From positions 1,341,878 to 1,405,877 of the forward strand of contig PIZR01000002.1 in the NCBI GenBank assembly GCA_002835675.1: a DNA stretch of 64,000 nucleotides. Reading direction: 5' to 3'. Shown here in pieces: positions 1 through 8,675 of this stretch. A program made the position numbers and the translations under genes. The first letter of the stretch is position 1. The number at the start of each line of letters is the position of its first letter. This DNA comes from Bacillus sp. BA3. GTDB lineage: Bacteria; Bacillota; Bacilli; Bacillales; DSM-1321. The notes under the pieces were generated by a model that saw only the letters and a list, made by a program, of their open reading frames with translations, made no database searches and had not been told where the DNA came from.

Positions 1-148
1 TGATCGCTTTCAAAAGTGTCGATTTCCCACACCCATTTGAACCGATGATCGTCGTGATTTTTTTATCTGGAATTTCCACACTGAGATCTTTTACAATTAA
101 ACGTTCACCATAACCAATATTCAAATCCTCTGTATATAGGCGAACCAT
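1..148 (-). CDS. Siderophore ABC transporter ATPase, 5' part only
   Basis: The first 49 codons of an ABC ATPase of the FecE/FhuC/YusV iron-siderophore type are present; the rest lies beyond the window. The protein begins MVRLYTEDLNIGYGERLIV and carries a Walker A motif, GSNGCGKST, near residues 36-44. In this family the ATPase powers import of ferric siderophores through a two-permease channel on the inner face of the membrane. The ATG follows a GGAGG site. A near-consensus Fur box lies about 50 bases upstream, so iron repression is expected. The family is clear; the substrate cannot be told from this fragment. Confidence 0.88.
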   Translation of the reverse strand, partial: MVRLYTEDLNIGYGERLIVKDLSVEIPDKKITTIIGSNGCGKSTLLKAI

Positions 149-194
149 TTTTTAACCTCCATTTACTGAAAAATAGGTAAGTAAAAACTCAAAT

Positions 195-213
195 GAAAAT
201 GATTATCATTATC
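195..213 (-). promoter_or_regulatory. Fur box
   Basis: Read on the minus strand this is GATAATGATAATCATTTTC, which matches the 19-base Fur consensus GATAATGATAATCATTATC at 18 positions. It sits just upstream of the siderophore ATPase gene and should mediate iron-dependent repression of it. Confidence 0.9.
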
Positions 214-334
214 CACTACTTAATTACTATAATTCTATCTAAATATATTGTCAATGGTAATTTCATGGGCATATAAGAAGAAATTCTGACAGGATTTTTT
301 GGGCCGGTCCATATTACCGACTGACAAATGAACA

Positions 335-372
335 CAGTAAAGATCCCGGAAATATTTCCGGGATCTTTACTG
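335..372 (-). terminator. Perfect 38-base palindrome downstream of nfrA
   Basis: Two exact 19-base arms (centre between 353 and 354) form a long hairpin after the nfrA stop codon. There is no strong U-run on either side. It is placed to end the minus-strand nfrA transcript or to shield its 3' end; the lack of a U-tract makes a classical intrinsic terminator less certain. Confidence 0.55.
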
Positions 373-438
373 CTAGGTCCATACTCAGGACTTTGGAAGA
401 TGTCCCTTATGGGAAGGGCAATAAGCCATTACCATCAA

Positions 439-1188
439 TCAATGTTTCTTAAATCCTTGCTTCTCAACATAATCTTTCATGTACAACCTGCTTTTCTTTC
501 CAAGCATTCCAGCCATTTGCTCGGTCCAGGTGTCTTTTCGTTTACCTTCAGTCCGACGCTCGTAATAACTGGAAATCGTTTCATTATACTCTTCAAGTTG
601 TCCAATGAACTCTTGCTTATCCTCCTGATATCCATTTTCATGATAAATATTGGACAGCGGCAAACGCGGCTTTTTATCCGAACGGTTTTTCGGATATCCG
701 ACCACTAGAGCGAATAATGGTATAACGCGATGCGGTATATTCAATATTGCTGACACTTCTGGGAGATTATTGCGGATCCCGCCTATATAGCAAATGCCAA
801 GATCCATCGATTCTGCTGCCAATGCCGCATTTTGAGCCGCAAGAGCAGCATCAATACAGGCAACCATGAATTTCTCCGTACTTTCAATTGATTCGGACAG
901 GTCAGTGTTTTCCATTTCGGAAACCATATCATGACGATATAAATCGGCGCAAAAGACGAATAGATGTCCATTCTTCTCTACATATGATTGTGGTCCGGCA
1001 AGTTCAGCAAGCTTGGCTTTCTTTTCCGGATCGGTTACCCCTATGATTGAATACGCTTGAATATAACTTGAAGTCGATGCCGCTTGGGCACATTCCACAA
1101 TCGTATTGATTTGCTCCTCAGACAATAACTTGTCCTCAAAAGAACGTATGGAACGGTGATCTAAAATCTTCTCAATAATGTTATTCAA
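439..1188 (-). CDS. nfrA: NfrA-type FMN-containing NAD(P)H nitro/flavin reductase
   Basis: Oxygen-insensitive, FMN-binding nitroreductase of the NfrA1 family, a cytosolic enzyme that moves electrons from NADPH to FMN, nitroaromatics or peroxide-type acceptors. The N-terminal motif IRSF after HRS is the FMN phosphate-binding signature, and the middle part has the DLGICYIGGIRN segment typical of the family. I place the start at a TTG (MNNIIEKILDHRSIRSF) eight bases after an AGGGG site; this gives 249 residues, the usual length. A GTG three codons upstream is the alternative. In B. subtilis the gene is stress-induced; nothing here shows its control. Confidence 0.9.
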   Translation of the reverse strand: MNNIIEKILDHRSIRSFEDKLLSEEQINTIVECAQAASTSSYIQAYSIIGVTDPEKKAKLAELAGPQSYVEKNGHLFVFCADLYRHDMVSEMENTDLSESIESTEKFMVACIDAALAAQNAALAAESMDLGICYIGGIRNNLPEVSAILNIPHRVIPLFALVVGYPKNRSDKKPRLPLSNIYHENGYQEDKQEFIGQLEEYNETISSYYERRTEGKRKDTWTEQMAGMLGKKSRLYMKDYVEKQGFKKH

Positions 1189-1267
1189 TGCTCCCACCCC
1201 TAAAGAATATGTAAAGTATCCATCATCGGGGCTGAAATAATGCCCCCGATGACAGTAATGATGAAAC

Positions 1268-1756
1268 TCAACCTTTTGTTTTCAAATCCAATTCACGGTA
1301 ATTTTGCTGTCTAAGTGCTTCATAAACCAAGATGGCAGCCGTGTTCGACAGATTAAGTGAACGTACTTTATCCGTCATTGGAATCCGCAGGCACCGATCC
1401 ATATTTTCTTGGATCAGATCTTTCGGGAGCCCCGTCGTTTCACGGCCAAAAATGAAGAATATCTCACTGTCTTGATCACTGTAATCGAAGCTGGAATGCG
1501 GCTGCTCCCCGAATTTCGTCAAGTAATAAAATTCACCGCCGGCATTTTTTTCAAAAAACTCTTCTAACGAATCATAATAATGGATCTTTACATTCTCCCA
1601 GTAATCGAGCCCTGCCCGTTTGAGCTGTTTGTCATCCGTCGAGAAACCGAGCGGGCGAATGAGATGTAAAGACGTATCCGTCCCTGCACATGTTCTTGCG
1701 ATATTTCCTGTATTTGCTGGAATCTGTGGTTGATATAAAACTACATGTATTGACAC
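1268..1756 (-). CDS. trmL: tRNA (cytidine(34)-2'-O)-methyltransferase
   Basis: SPOUT-class methyltransferase of the TrmL/YibK/CspR family, 162 residues, the normal size. It methylates the wobble-base ribose of tRNA-Leu isoacceptors using S-adenosylmethionine. The trefoil-knot motifs are visible: NTGNIARTC near the N-terminus, IFGRETTGLP in the middle, and IPMTDKVRSLNLSNTAAI near the C-terminus. The GTG start has a GAGGTG ribosome site eight bases upstream. It stands alone between nfrA and the amidase-domain gene, all on the minus strand. Confidence 0.93.
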   Translation of the reverse strand: MSIHVVLYQPQIPANTGNIARTCAGTDTSLHLIRPLGFSTDDKQLKRAGLDYWENVKIHYYDSLEEFFEKNAGGEFYYLTKFGEQPHSSFDYSDQDSEIFFIFGRETTGLPKDLIQENMDRCLRIPMTDKVRSLNLSNTAAILVYEALRQQNYRELDLKTKG

Positions 1757-1823
1757 TTCATTTTCACCTCTAGTTTGAACTTCACCTTAATTATAGCATT
1801 AAACAAAAAAGACTAAAAACCAA

Positions 1824-2687
1824 TCACCCTCCATCCAAAATCACAAAGAATTTATAAACAATGTTCGGTGTGTATCTCGTTGAATCCTCATATGTCCAAT
1901 ACCGGTGACGGCTGTTCATCGTATGTGCATTCACTAGCGGCATCCCGTCCTGATCCTTCGCCGTTACGATCAAGTTATGATCAAACCGTCCGTCCCCTTC
2001 GAAATCTATACAGAGGATATCTCCCAAATTCAATTCCTTGGCTGACTCGACCTGCTTTGTCCTGATGGCATTCCCGGCTTTAAGCAGATGATATAAAGAA
2101 TGGGCCGTCGTCCATGTATAACTCCAGCTTTTCCCTCTTATCCACCAGCCCTTACTTTTATTTGGGGCCCCCCACATCGGTATTCCTCCTGCATGTAAAC
2201 ATTGTGAAATGAAATTCGTACAATCATCAGTGAATTTATGATAAGCGGGATTGAATTCGTTCCACCAACGCTCGGCATATTGGACAGCCTTCATCCGATC
2301 ATATTTATATGCGAGACGCTCTGCGCCTGGATCACATTTTGGCGGTGCCCCTTCGGTTTCAAAGCTCGGAATCAGCTCACTTTCATCCACTATATAACCA
2401 TTTCGAAACCGGGCCTCCCTTTCCTCCATTTCTTCTTCTATATAAAATGAATCCTCCTGTTTCAATAAATATTGCAGGTGCACGTGATATGTCAGAACTG
2501 TATCATTGTCTTCCTTTCTCTTTGAATGTACCTTGCCTGCCGCATTCACCCGAACAATTTCCGCAGCACGGTTTCTCATCATTTCCTTCTTCAAATGTAA
2601 CTTCCTTTCACCCCGTTCCAGATCATCGGAAGTATAAAACTCCACTCTTTCTTGTAAAAGGCGTTGCAATTGTTCCCTCAAGTTCAT
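1824..2687 (-). CDS. Amidase_6-domain protein (YhbB-like)
   Basis: A protein of about 287 residues with a C-terminal Amidase_6 (NlpC/P60-like fold) domain. The catalytic-cysteine motif is DDCTNFISQ (Cys156 from this start) and a partner histidine lies in DHNLIVT near residue 250. The first 120 residues are polar and charged with no homology I recognise, and there is no signal peptide, so it may act inside the cell or forespore. The ATG used here is only two bases after an AAGGAGG site; a TTG two codons later (first base 2681) has ideal eight-base spacing and may be the true start. Substrate unknown; B. subtilis YhbB is a likely relative. Confidence 0.8.
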   Translation of the reverse strand: MNLREQLQRLLQERVEFYTSDDLERGERKLHLKKEMMRNRAAEIVRVNAAGKVHSKRKEDNDTVLTYHVHLQYLLKQEDSFYIEEEMEEREARFRNGYIVDESELIPSFETEGAPPKCDPGAERLAYKYDRMKAVQYAERWWNEFNPAYHKFTDDCTNFISQCLHAGGIPMWGAPNKSKGWWIRGKSWSYTWTTAHSLYHLLKAGNAIRTKQVESAKELNLGDILCIDFEGDGRFDHNLIVTAKDQDGMPLVNAHTMNSRHRYWTYEDSTRYTPNIVYKFFVILDGG

Positions 2688-2832
2688 ACCCTCCTTCTTA
2701 CCATCTATGCTAATGTGTATGTATGAGGGCATGGACAAAAACACAATTTCATAAAATGTGGGAGTTTCAACTTTATATATATAATGATACTTTTAAAAAG
2801 GTTTCCTTGAAGGTAACGGAATATTCCAAGCC

Positions 2833-2868
2833 AAAAAAAGCCGCCCCGTTAATATTTACCGGGCGGCT
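2833..2868 (-). terminator. Terminator of queG
   Basis: A GCCGCCC/GGGCGGC stem is followed by seven U residues on the minus strand, directly after the queG stop codon. Confidence 0.9.
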
Positions 2869-2880
2869 GCATTTTAGATA

Positions 2881-4020
2881 TCATTTAGTTTCCAAGGTAA
2901 ACTGCAGTCCTTTCTCAATTTCCGCCAATACCTCTTCATCCGTTTCTTTCATTCTTGCATCTTCCAATGCGGAAACAGCCTGCTCCCGGCCAATTTTCCC
3001 AACTGCCCAGGCCGCCGTCCCCCTGATGACAGGCCGCGGATCATCCTTCATGACCTGTATCAATTGAGGCAATGCCGTTTCATCTTTGAAATGGGCCAAT
3101 GCTAAAATGGCATTTCGTTGGATTGGTTTTTTACCGCGCCAAGAGCCAGATACATGGCCGTATGTCTCTTTGAAGTCCCTATTCGAAATCGTAAGCAGCG
3201 GTTTTAACAGCGGTTTCGCCAGCTCCGGGTCGGGTTCCATCTCTTCATGAAAATGAAAATCCATTCCTTTGTTTTTCGGACAAACGGTCTGGCATGTATC
3301 ACATCCATACAAACGATTGCCTATTTTCGTCCTGAACTCATCCGGAAGGAAACCTTTTGTCTGGGTCAAGAACGCAATGCAACGCTTGGAATTTAGCTGC
3401 CCGCCCTGAACGAGTGCTCCAGTCGGGCAAACATCGACACATTTATTGCATGTCCCGCATTGATCTTCCATCGGTTGATCCGGTTCAAATGGCAGGTTGG
3501 TTATCATGTCTCCCAAGTATACATAAGACCCGAATTCCGGTGTGATGATCATACTGTTTTTTGCACTCCAGCCAATACCTGCACGCTCAGCCACCGCCCT
3601 ATCAGATAACTCGCCCGTATCAACCATGGACTTCATCATTGCTCCTGGCACCTTATCACTGATGAAATCCTCAAGTAACTGCAATTTATTACGAAGAACG
3701 GTATGATAATCCGTTCCCCAAGACGCCCGGCAAAAAATCCCCCGGCGCTCACTTTTTGTACTTTGCGGAGCATCCTTCAATTTAGAAGGATAAGCAAGCG
3801 CAATCGAAATGATGGATTGCGGTTTATCGAATATCAATTCAGGCCTTACCCTTTTATCTATATCGGTTTCTTCAAACCCTGACTGATAATCCAACTCCTG
3901 TTGACGTATCAACCGACCTTTCAATTCGGTAAAGGCCGTGGCCGATGTAAAGCCGATTTTATCGATGCCGATTTCCTTACTATATATAATCACTTCTTGC
4001 TTGAATGTGTTCATATCCAT
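2881..4020 (-). CDS. queG: Epoxyqueuosine reductase
   Basis: Cobalamin- and iron-sulfur-dependent enzyme that reduces epoxyqueuosine to queuosine in tRNA, the last step of Q34 wobble modification. The chain has an N-terminal DUF1730/cobalamin region including VDTGELSDRAVAERAG (the region holding the catalytic aspartate), two 4Fe-4S motifs (CGTCNKCVDVCPTG, then CDTCQTVCP with its distal cysteines), and a C-terminal HEAT-like repeat region that binds tRNA. Length of about 379 residues is normal. I prefer the ATG six bases after AGGTG (MDMNTFK) to the GTG three codons upstream. A strong terminator follows. Confidence 0.95.
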   Translation of the reverse strand: MDMNTFKQEVIIYSKEIGIDKIGFTSATAFTELKGRLIRQQELDYQSGFEETDIDKRVRPELIFDKPQSIISIALAYPSKLKDAPQSTKSERRGIFCRASWGTDYHTVLRNKLQLLEDFISDKVPGAMMKSMVDTGELSDRAVAERAGIGWSAKNSMIITPEFGSYVYLGDMITNLPFEPDQPMEDQCGTCNKCVDVCPTGALVQGGQLNSKRCIAFLTQTKGFLPDEFRTKIGNRLYGCDTCQTVCPKNKGMDFHFHEEMEPDPELAKPLLKPLLTISNRDFKETYGHVSGSWRGKKPIQRNAILALAHFKDETALPQLIQVMKDDPRPVIRGTAAWAVGKIGREQAVSALEDARMKETDEEVLAEIEKGLQFTLETK

Positions 4021-4126
4021 ATTAATCACCTACGTTCATTCAGTATTCCCATTGAAAGCTTGAATCTTTTTCAAACCATTGCTATCTATGATAAACTAAT
4101 TGCAATCATTTTTGGAGGTGAAACCG

Positions 4127-4795
4127 TTGGAAATTACCGTATCAGCTAATCTTAGCAGTAAAATCCCTCAATTCAAAGTTGGGATCATTACATATGAAAA
4201 CATCGAAGTAGGTCCCTCCCCGCAAATGGTGAAAGGAAGACTTCAATTATTTCAGGAAGCTCTTTTCTTCGATCTTGAAGAAAAGGAATTGACCGACTTT
4301 TCCGGCATTAAAGTGTGGCGGGAGATTTTCAAGGCTACTGGAACAAATCCGTCACGGTACCGCCCCTCCGTGGAAGCCCTTTACCGTCGAGTAAAAAAAC
4401 AGAATTACTTGACACCCATTCATTCAGCCATCGATTTAAATAACTTCTTCTCGCTGTTATATGAAGTTCCGATTGGCATTTATGATGCACAAAAATTATC
4501 AGGGGACATCTCGATTAAGATCGGCGAGGAGTCAGATGGTTATGAAGGTTTGAACGGCCGCTTGAATTCCATGGAGAATATGATTACATCTGCCGATCAT
4601 GTGGGCGCATTCGGAAGTCCTTACGTTGATTCAGAACGCACGAAAGTCACTGAAGAAACGAAAAAAGCTATCCAAATCATTTATTTACAACCCAATACTC
4701 CAATCACGGAAGCAGATCAGCTGACGAAATCCCTGATGGACATGTTCCTTGAAATCCATGGTGGTGAAGGGACTTACTCGATTGTAGAAGGATAA
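4127..4795 (+). CDS. B3/4 (tRNA-synthetase PheT-like) domain protein
   Basis: A 222-residue stand-alone B3/B4 domain protein (COG3382 type), related to the B3/4 domain of phenylalanyl-tRNA synthetase beta subunit; such proteins are thought to bind or edit aminoacyl-tRNA but are poorly studied. Typical segments are VWREIFKATGTNPSRYRPS and EALYRRVKK near residues 60-85, and VGAFGSPYVDSERT near residue 155. The start is a TTG placed seven bases after GGAGGTG; an upstream in-frame ATG has no ribosome site. It is divergent from queG and has its own terminator. Confidence 0.85.
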   Translation: MEITVSANLSSKIPQFKVGIITYENIEVGPSPQMVKGRLQLFQEALFFDLEEKELTDFSGIKVWREIFKATGTNPSRYRPSVEALYRRVKKQNYLTPIHSAIDLNNFFSLLYEVPIGIYDAQKLSGDISIKIGEESDGYEGLNGRLNSMENMITSADHVGAFGSPYVDSERTKVTEETKKAIQIIYLQPNTPITEADQLTKSLMDMFLEIHGGEGTYSIVEG

Positions 4796-4814
4796 TTAAA
4801 ATTCGAACGAAATT

Positions 4815-4845
4815 AAACCCTTTCCACAATCGGAAGGGGTTTTTA
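4815..4845 (+). terminator. Terminator of the B3/4-domain gene
   Basis: AAACCCTTTCC pairs with GGAAGGGGTTT around a six-base loop, with one G-U pair, followed by a U-run. Confidence 0.85.
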
Positions 4846-5026
4846 TGATTTTTCCAATTAATAAAACCAGTCCTCTAGTATCCTTTTATTCAACCGATCG
4901 ATCCATACCCTGAAAAAAGCGATAAAATGATTCCTGGATTTTAAGAGCATAAAGGATCACCTAGCTTAAATTTGGTTCGAGTCTAGCCTACGGACTTTTC
5001 TTAAATTACATTCCAGGTGATTCCAG

Positions 5027-5151
5027 AAATCCGCTCCCTTTCCGCCGACTGTCTGCCAAGCCTCATCAAAGCAAGCGCCTGTGGGGTCTCGACTAGCCAG
5101 TTATTCGGCAGGAGTGTCGCAAATTTCTTCGAACCAGTGAGGGTTTCATAA
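5027..5151 (+). repeat. Diverged copy of a Bacillus intergenic repeat
   Basis: This non-coding block closely resembles 63071-63194 in the same orientation (shared cores CCGCTCCCTTTCCGCCGA, CTCATCAAAGCAAGCG and CAGTTATTCGGCAGG) and, more loosely, the reverse complement of 13775-13889. No ORF explains it. The whole stretch 4850-5380 holds only this repeat and AT-rich sequence. Function unknown; it may form a structured RNA or be a non-autonomous element. Confidence 0.7.
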
Positions 5152-5383
5152 AACAATAAAAAAACAAAGAGCGAGATTGCCTACAATTTTTTCCAAAAAA
5201 ATGTTTTTGCTGTTTTCAGCCGGAGCACTTTTGTTTCAACCTACACCTCACTATTCGGACTCCCAATCCCTTTTTGTCGCCAAACTGCAACCATAACAAT
5301 GGTTATTACATATCCGCACACCTTGCTCTTCCCCATTAACAGTGTCTAAACAGACCTCAACTACATAACTTGCAAGTTAGGAC

Positions 5384-5452
5384 AAAAAAAAGCACACACT
5401 TAGTCAAACTGATTCTACTTACGTAGTTAATCACATTGACTAAGTGTGTGCT
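5384..5452 (-). terminator. Terminator of tRNA-Gly
   Basis: Two exact 17-base arms (5391-5407 and 5436-5452, AGCACACACTTAGTCAA) enclose a 28-base loop and are followed by a run of eight U residues on the minus strand, downstream of the tRNA gene. Confidence 0.9.
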
Positions 5453-5645
5453 GAATCGAAATCCCCACTCTCCAGGATGGAGGATAATATAAAAATAAAA
5501 AATCGGTTTTCGGGCATAACTTACTTACTGCAGGCAATTTGAACAATAAAAAAAATCCCACTGTAAACAGTAGAATTCTTGTAATAATATTTAAACGCAA
5601 AGCTTCGTTCTCCAGGTAACGAAACCCTACGTTATGAGTATGTAT

Positions 5646-5719
5646 TGGAGCGGGTGAAGGGAATCGAACCCTCATCATCAGCTTGGAAGGCTGAGGTTTT
5701 ACCACTAAACTACACCCGC
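5646..5719 (-). tRNA. tRNA-Gly(UCC)
   Basis: The minus strand folds as a complete 74-base tRNA including the encoded CCA. The acceptor stem is GCGGGTG/CACCCGC, the D arm contains AGTGGTAAAA, the anticodon stem is TCAGC/GCTGA around loop CTTCCAA (anticodon TCC), and the T arm has AGGGTTCGATTCCCT. It reads glycine codons GGA and GGG. It is a single-gene unit with its own promoter and terminator rather than part of an rRNA or tRNA cluster. Confidence 0.97.
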
Positions 5720-5762
5720 ATATTCTTGTAGAAGTTTGTCGAATTACCAATCAACAAAATTA

Positions 5763-5791
5763 ATTATATAGTTTAATGTGAAAAAATGCAA
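5763..5791 (-). promoter_or_regulatory. Sigma-A promoter of tRNA-Gly
   Basis: On the minus strand TTGCAT and a perfect TATAAT are separated by 17 bases, ending about 44 bases before the tRNA. Confidence 0.85.
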
Positions 5792-5865
5792 TAGTTCTTT
5801 TAAAAAAAATTAATAATTAACGTATTGTAACGTTAATATATTCATTCACTCTAGTAAAAATGTTA

Positions 5866-5893
5866 AAAAGTCCTCTGAATCAGAGAACTTTTT
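5866..5893 (-). terminator. Terminator of the YbjN-like gene
   Basis: AGTTCTCTGATTCAGAGGACT forms a hairpin with one G-U pair and is flanked by A and T runs on both sides, so it could work in both directions; it lies just after the stop of the minus-strand gene. Confidence 0.8.
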
Positions 5894-5909
5894 CATCCTA
5901 TATGATGAT

Positions 5910-6323
5910 CTAAGACCAAATGACTTCCATTAACCGCGGATAAACCTGCTGTGCCGTTTCAAGCAGCATGATTAACTTCCTGAACGCCAGATCCGGTACG
6001 ATGTTCCCCTCAATGGAGTATGAATACCGAATGGAAATGGTCCCATTTTCCTCATACAGCTTAGAATACCTAAAATTAGCATTATATTCATTCAACAGTG
6101 TATGTACATCCTGTTTCTTTTCAGGATTCTTCAACTCGGCGACATTAAAGCAAAATAAGTCCGCCACATTTTCATCTTGATTGAAAGCAAATACTAAAAG
6201 GACCTTCCAGCCGTCCTTTAACTTTTGCTCAGCCCTAAAAAAGGTGGTGCCATCTTCATTCAACTCATTCATATAGATTTTCTCACTAGTTAAAAAATCA
6301 CGAAATTTAGCAACGTTTGACAT
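5910..6323 (-). CDS. YbjN-like small cytosolic protein
   Basis: A 137-residue protein with the look of the YbjN / type III secretion-chaperone-like fold: an N-terminal helix (MSNVAKFRDFLTSEKIYMNEL), alternating strands with FFRAEQKLKDGWKVLLVFAF, and a C-terminal helix LMLLETAQQVYPRLMEVIW-like. No membrane segment or signal peptide is seen. It is a single-gene unit with an AAAGGTG site seven bases before the ATG and its own terminator. Function is unknown; the fold assignment is by pattern only. Confidence 0.65.
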   Translation of the reverse strand: MSNVAKFRDFLTSEKIYMNELNEDGTTFFRAEQKLKDGWKVLLVFAFNQDENVADLFCFNVAELKNPEKKQDVHTLLNEYNANFRYSKLYEENGTISIRYSYSIEGNIVPDLAFRKLIMLLETAQQVYPRLMEVIWS

Positions 6324-6482
6324 GGTTCATCACCTTTCTCTTTGTAATTACATTTTATAATGAAAACTGGCATTTTTACAGACTTTTCTATAAACCTTCC
6401 AATTTCATCCTATTAATAGGGGCGAAGAATCACTCATTTAAAGAAAGGGATTCAAATATGATCTCCCGGATCAATAGATTGA

Positions 6483-8441
6483 TTAGCCAGTTGCTTCTCC
6501 GGAAAACTGAAGCGCATCTTGTAGGTCCAAAATTTCCTGACGGATTTTTGAATATCCTTCTATTTCTGGCACTTCTTTATTCGTATGTGATCGACTTTTA
6601 TCGGCCGCTATCGCCATGTTTTCGAAAACATACAGCAACTGAGCAAGCTCCCGCTCTGAAAGGATTGGCCGTTCAGAGGATTTTAAGCTGGCATTTAGAT
6701 AATATCCCAACTGTTCTATCGAAAATATAACGGGCCAAAGAGATTCCAATCTAGCCTTGTTTTTGAATATCTCACCAAGGGATGCATTGTAGACGGTTAA
6801 TAGATTCACCATATTTGTTTGCATTTTGTTCCTTTCACTGCTTTCATCAATTGCAAGGTCATTATCTTTTTCAGAGAACGCCATCAATAATAGCTGCCCC
6901 TGACTACGAATCGTTTTGGCTATTAAATGATTGAGAAGACTGGATGCCGAACGACTTCCGAGTAACAGCGACCCAATAAGCCCTATCAAGCTTCCAACGA
7001 CAATATCGGTTATCCTTACAGTCGCAAAAAAACCGAAATCATAGCTTTGAGATGAATATTCCGCCATGATCAATGCTGAAGGGGTAAAAAACATCGCCGC
7101 CAATCCATAATTCCGAACGATGAAAAGCTCTGTAATGAATGTCAAAGATAAAATGATCAGAACGATGATGAACTCGTTATGAACGGCTGCTAGAATTAAA
7201 CTTGCTATCAGGAGTCCGATGACCGTCCCGAAAGTCCTTTGGACCGCCCGATGGAATGTGGAGATGATGGTCGGACCCGACATAACGGCAGCACAGGATA
7301 AGGGAATCCAGTACGAACGGTTAAAATCGGCGGAATAGGCGATGATCGCCGCAATGGTAAGGATTGTTCCATATCGAATGGAAGAGAGGAAAACAATGGA
7401 ATTCTTATCGAACGCCCCAAGAAAAATGGTCTTTAAAGAAGGCTTGGAGATGGTTGCTGCTTGATCGATTTTTTGTACAGGTTCATTCATGATGGCATCT
7501 GCATTGTATAACATCATGAATAACGCTTCCACCTCATCAGTCATTTGGTCAGGTTGAAGGATCTTTTTTTTATTCTTTTTTCCAGATGCAATGGAACCGG
7601 CCAAGGCACGAACGGAATGACCTAATTCTGGCGGCATCACGATCTTTTTGTTCAAGGTAATCTCCAGAGCCTCCAAGAATATGGCATTGGCATGTTCATT
7701 CAATAGATATAATCGCTTCAACTCATCTGGACTTCGCCTGTTTGAAACCCCCGCTAACAGTGTATCTTCAGCGTGTTTCATCGCCAATACGGTTCTTTGT
7801 CTTGCTTTATTGAATGTCTCGGTGCCCATGGAATCAAAGAATGCCCCCAATTCTCTGTACACCTTTTCTACCGCAAGCGATTCTGGTCCATGAGGGTTGA
7901 AAAACCAGCCTAACATACAGATTATCCATGATAGTGCCCCACCTATTAAAACGAGGCCACCACGCAATGGGGCAAGGCTTTGGTCAACGGGCATACCTGT
8001 CGCAAGCGCAAAGCTCAAGACGAAAAATACCGCCGAAGGACCGGTTATCTTTAATGCACCAAATACAAAAAAAACACTGGCCCCGATGATACCCATCATT
8101 ATGGCTGTTCCTAATTGGTATGGAGCCAAAAGCGTCCCTAAAACAACAGATAAAGCAAGACCCACCATCACAAAGAAAATCTTTTTAGCTCTTTGGCGAT
8201 ACGGTTGGTTAAAAACGTATAAATAAGTGAAACCTCCTATCCCTGCAAGTAAACCGTACGATAAATTTCCGAATAATAAGCCAATGAAAACAGGTAGTGC
8301 AGCAGCTATACCTGCACTTAGTGCTTTTATCCAAGGAAATGGAATCTTTTTTATTTCAAAAGCCTGTTTAAATGTCGTATGTATCGTATCCAATTTCAGA
8401 GATTCCGAAGAGGACCTTTGCTTATTTTCACTCATTTTCAT
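6483..8441 (-). CDS. FUSC-family membrane protein (possible aromatic-acid exporter)
   Basis: A 652-residue inner-membrane protein of the FUSC/YccS type. Two blocks of about six hydrophobic helices (residues roughly 38-185 and 355-500) are separated and followed by soluble helical regions, the usual FUSC layout. Motifs seen include FAL(A)TGMPVDQSLAPLRGG in the first block and RYGTILTIAAIIAYSADFNRSYWIPLSCAAVM in two pieces across residues 357-388 of the second, the FUSC_2 signature. Members are linked with export of aromatic acids or fusaric acid. The ATG follows AAAGGAT. No partner membrane-fusion gene is nearby, as expected for a Gram-positive. Confidence 0.85.
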   Translation of the reverse strand: MKMSENKQRSSSESLKLDTIHTTFKQAFEIKKIPFPWIKALSAGIAAALPVFIGLLFGNLSYGLLAGIGGFTYLYVFNQPYRQRAKKIFFVMVGLALSVVLGTLLAPYQLGTAIMMGIIGASVFFVFGALKITGPSAVFFVLSFALATGMPVDQSLAPLRGGLVLIGGALSWIICMLGWFFNPHGPESLAVEKVYRELGAFFDSMGTETFNKARQRTVLAMKHAEDTLLAGVSNRRSPDELKRLYLLNEHANAIFLEALEITLNKKIVMPPELGHSVRALAGSIASGKKNKKKILQPDQMTDEVEALFMMLYNADAIMNEPVQKIDQAATISKPSLKTIFLGAFDKNSIVFLSSIRYGTILTIAAIIAYSADFNRSYWIPLSCAAVMSGPTIISTFHRAVQRTFGTVIGLLIASLILAAVHNEFIIVLIILSLTFITELFIVRNYGLAAMFFTPSALIMAEYSSQSYDFGFFATVRITDIVVGSLIGLIGSLLLGSRSASSLLNHLIAKTIRSQGQLLLMAFSEKDNDLAIDESSERNKMQTNMVNLLTVYNASLGEIFKNKARLESLWPVIFSIEQLGYYLNASLKSSERPILSERELAQLLYVFENMAIAADKSRSHTNKEVPEIEGYSKIRQEILDLQDALQFSGEATG

Positions 8442-8573
8442 TTTATCCTTTCATTAAAGATTCCAACTCTGTAGTGAAGGCTATGTCTGATGAAGTGACT
8501 TCTCATAATTAATATCCTTCATATGGATCAAAAGATACCACTTAAGGTAATGAAGGATCATATAACTTGAAAG

Positions 8574-8615
8574 AAAACGGCCTTTCCCCGATTTAAATCG
8601 AAAAAAGGCCGCTTT
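8574..8615 (-). terminator. Terminator of the NADP oxidoreductase gene
   Basis: CGGCCTTT pairs with AAAGGCCG and is extended by AAAA/TTTT runs; it lies 60 bases after the stop of the minus-strand gene. The loop and stem resemble those at 9903-9937. Confidence 0.85.
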
Positions 8616-8675
8616 TGTCATAAGCTGCTTAAAAATCCCAACAAAGGACCTTCCTCAGCTTTATTTCCAGAAAAC

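Noticed and set aside
5646..5719. tRNA-Gly as a possible integration site of an island
   Set aside because: No repeated copy of the tRNA 3' end, integrase or phage gene is seen within the window.
5427..5750. Minus-strand ORF of 107 codons
   Set aside because: It runs through the tRNA-Gly gene and its terminator and has no ribosome site; the RNA gene explains the sequence.
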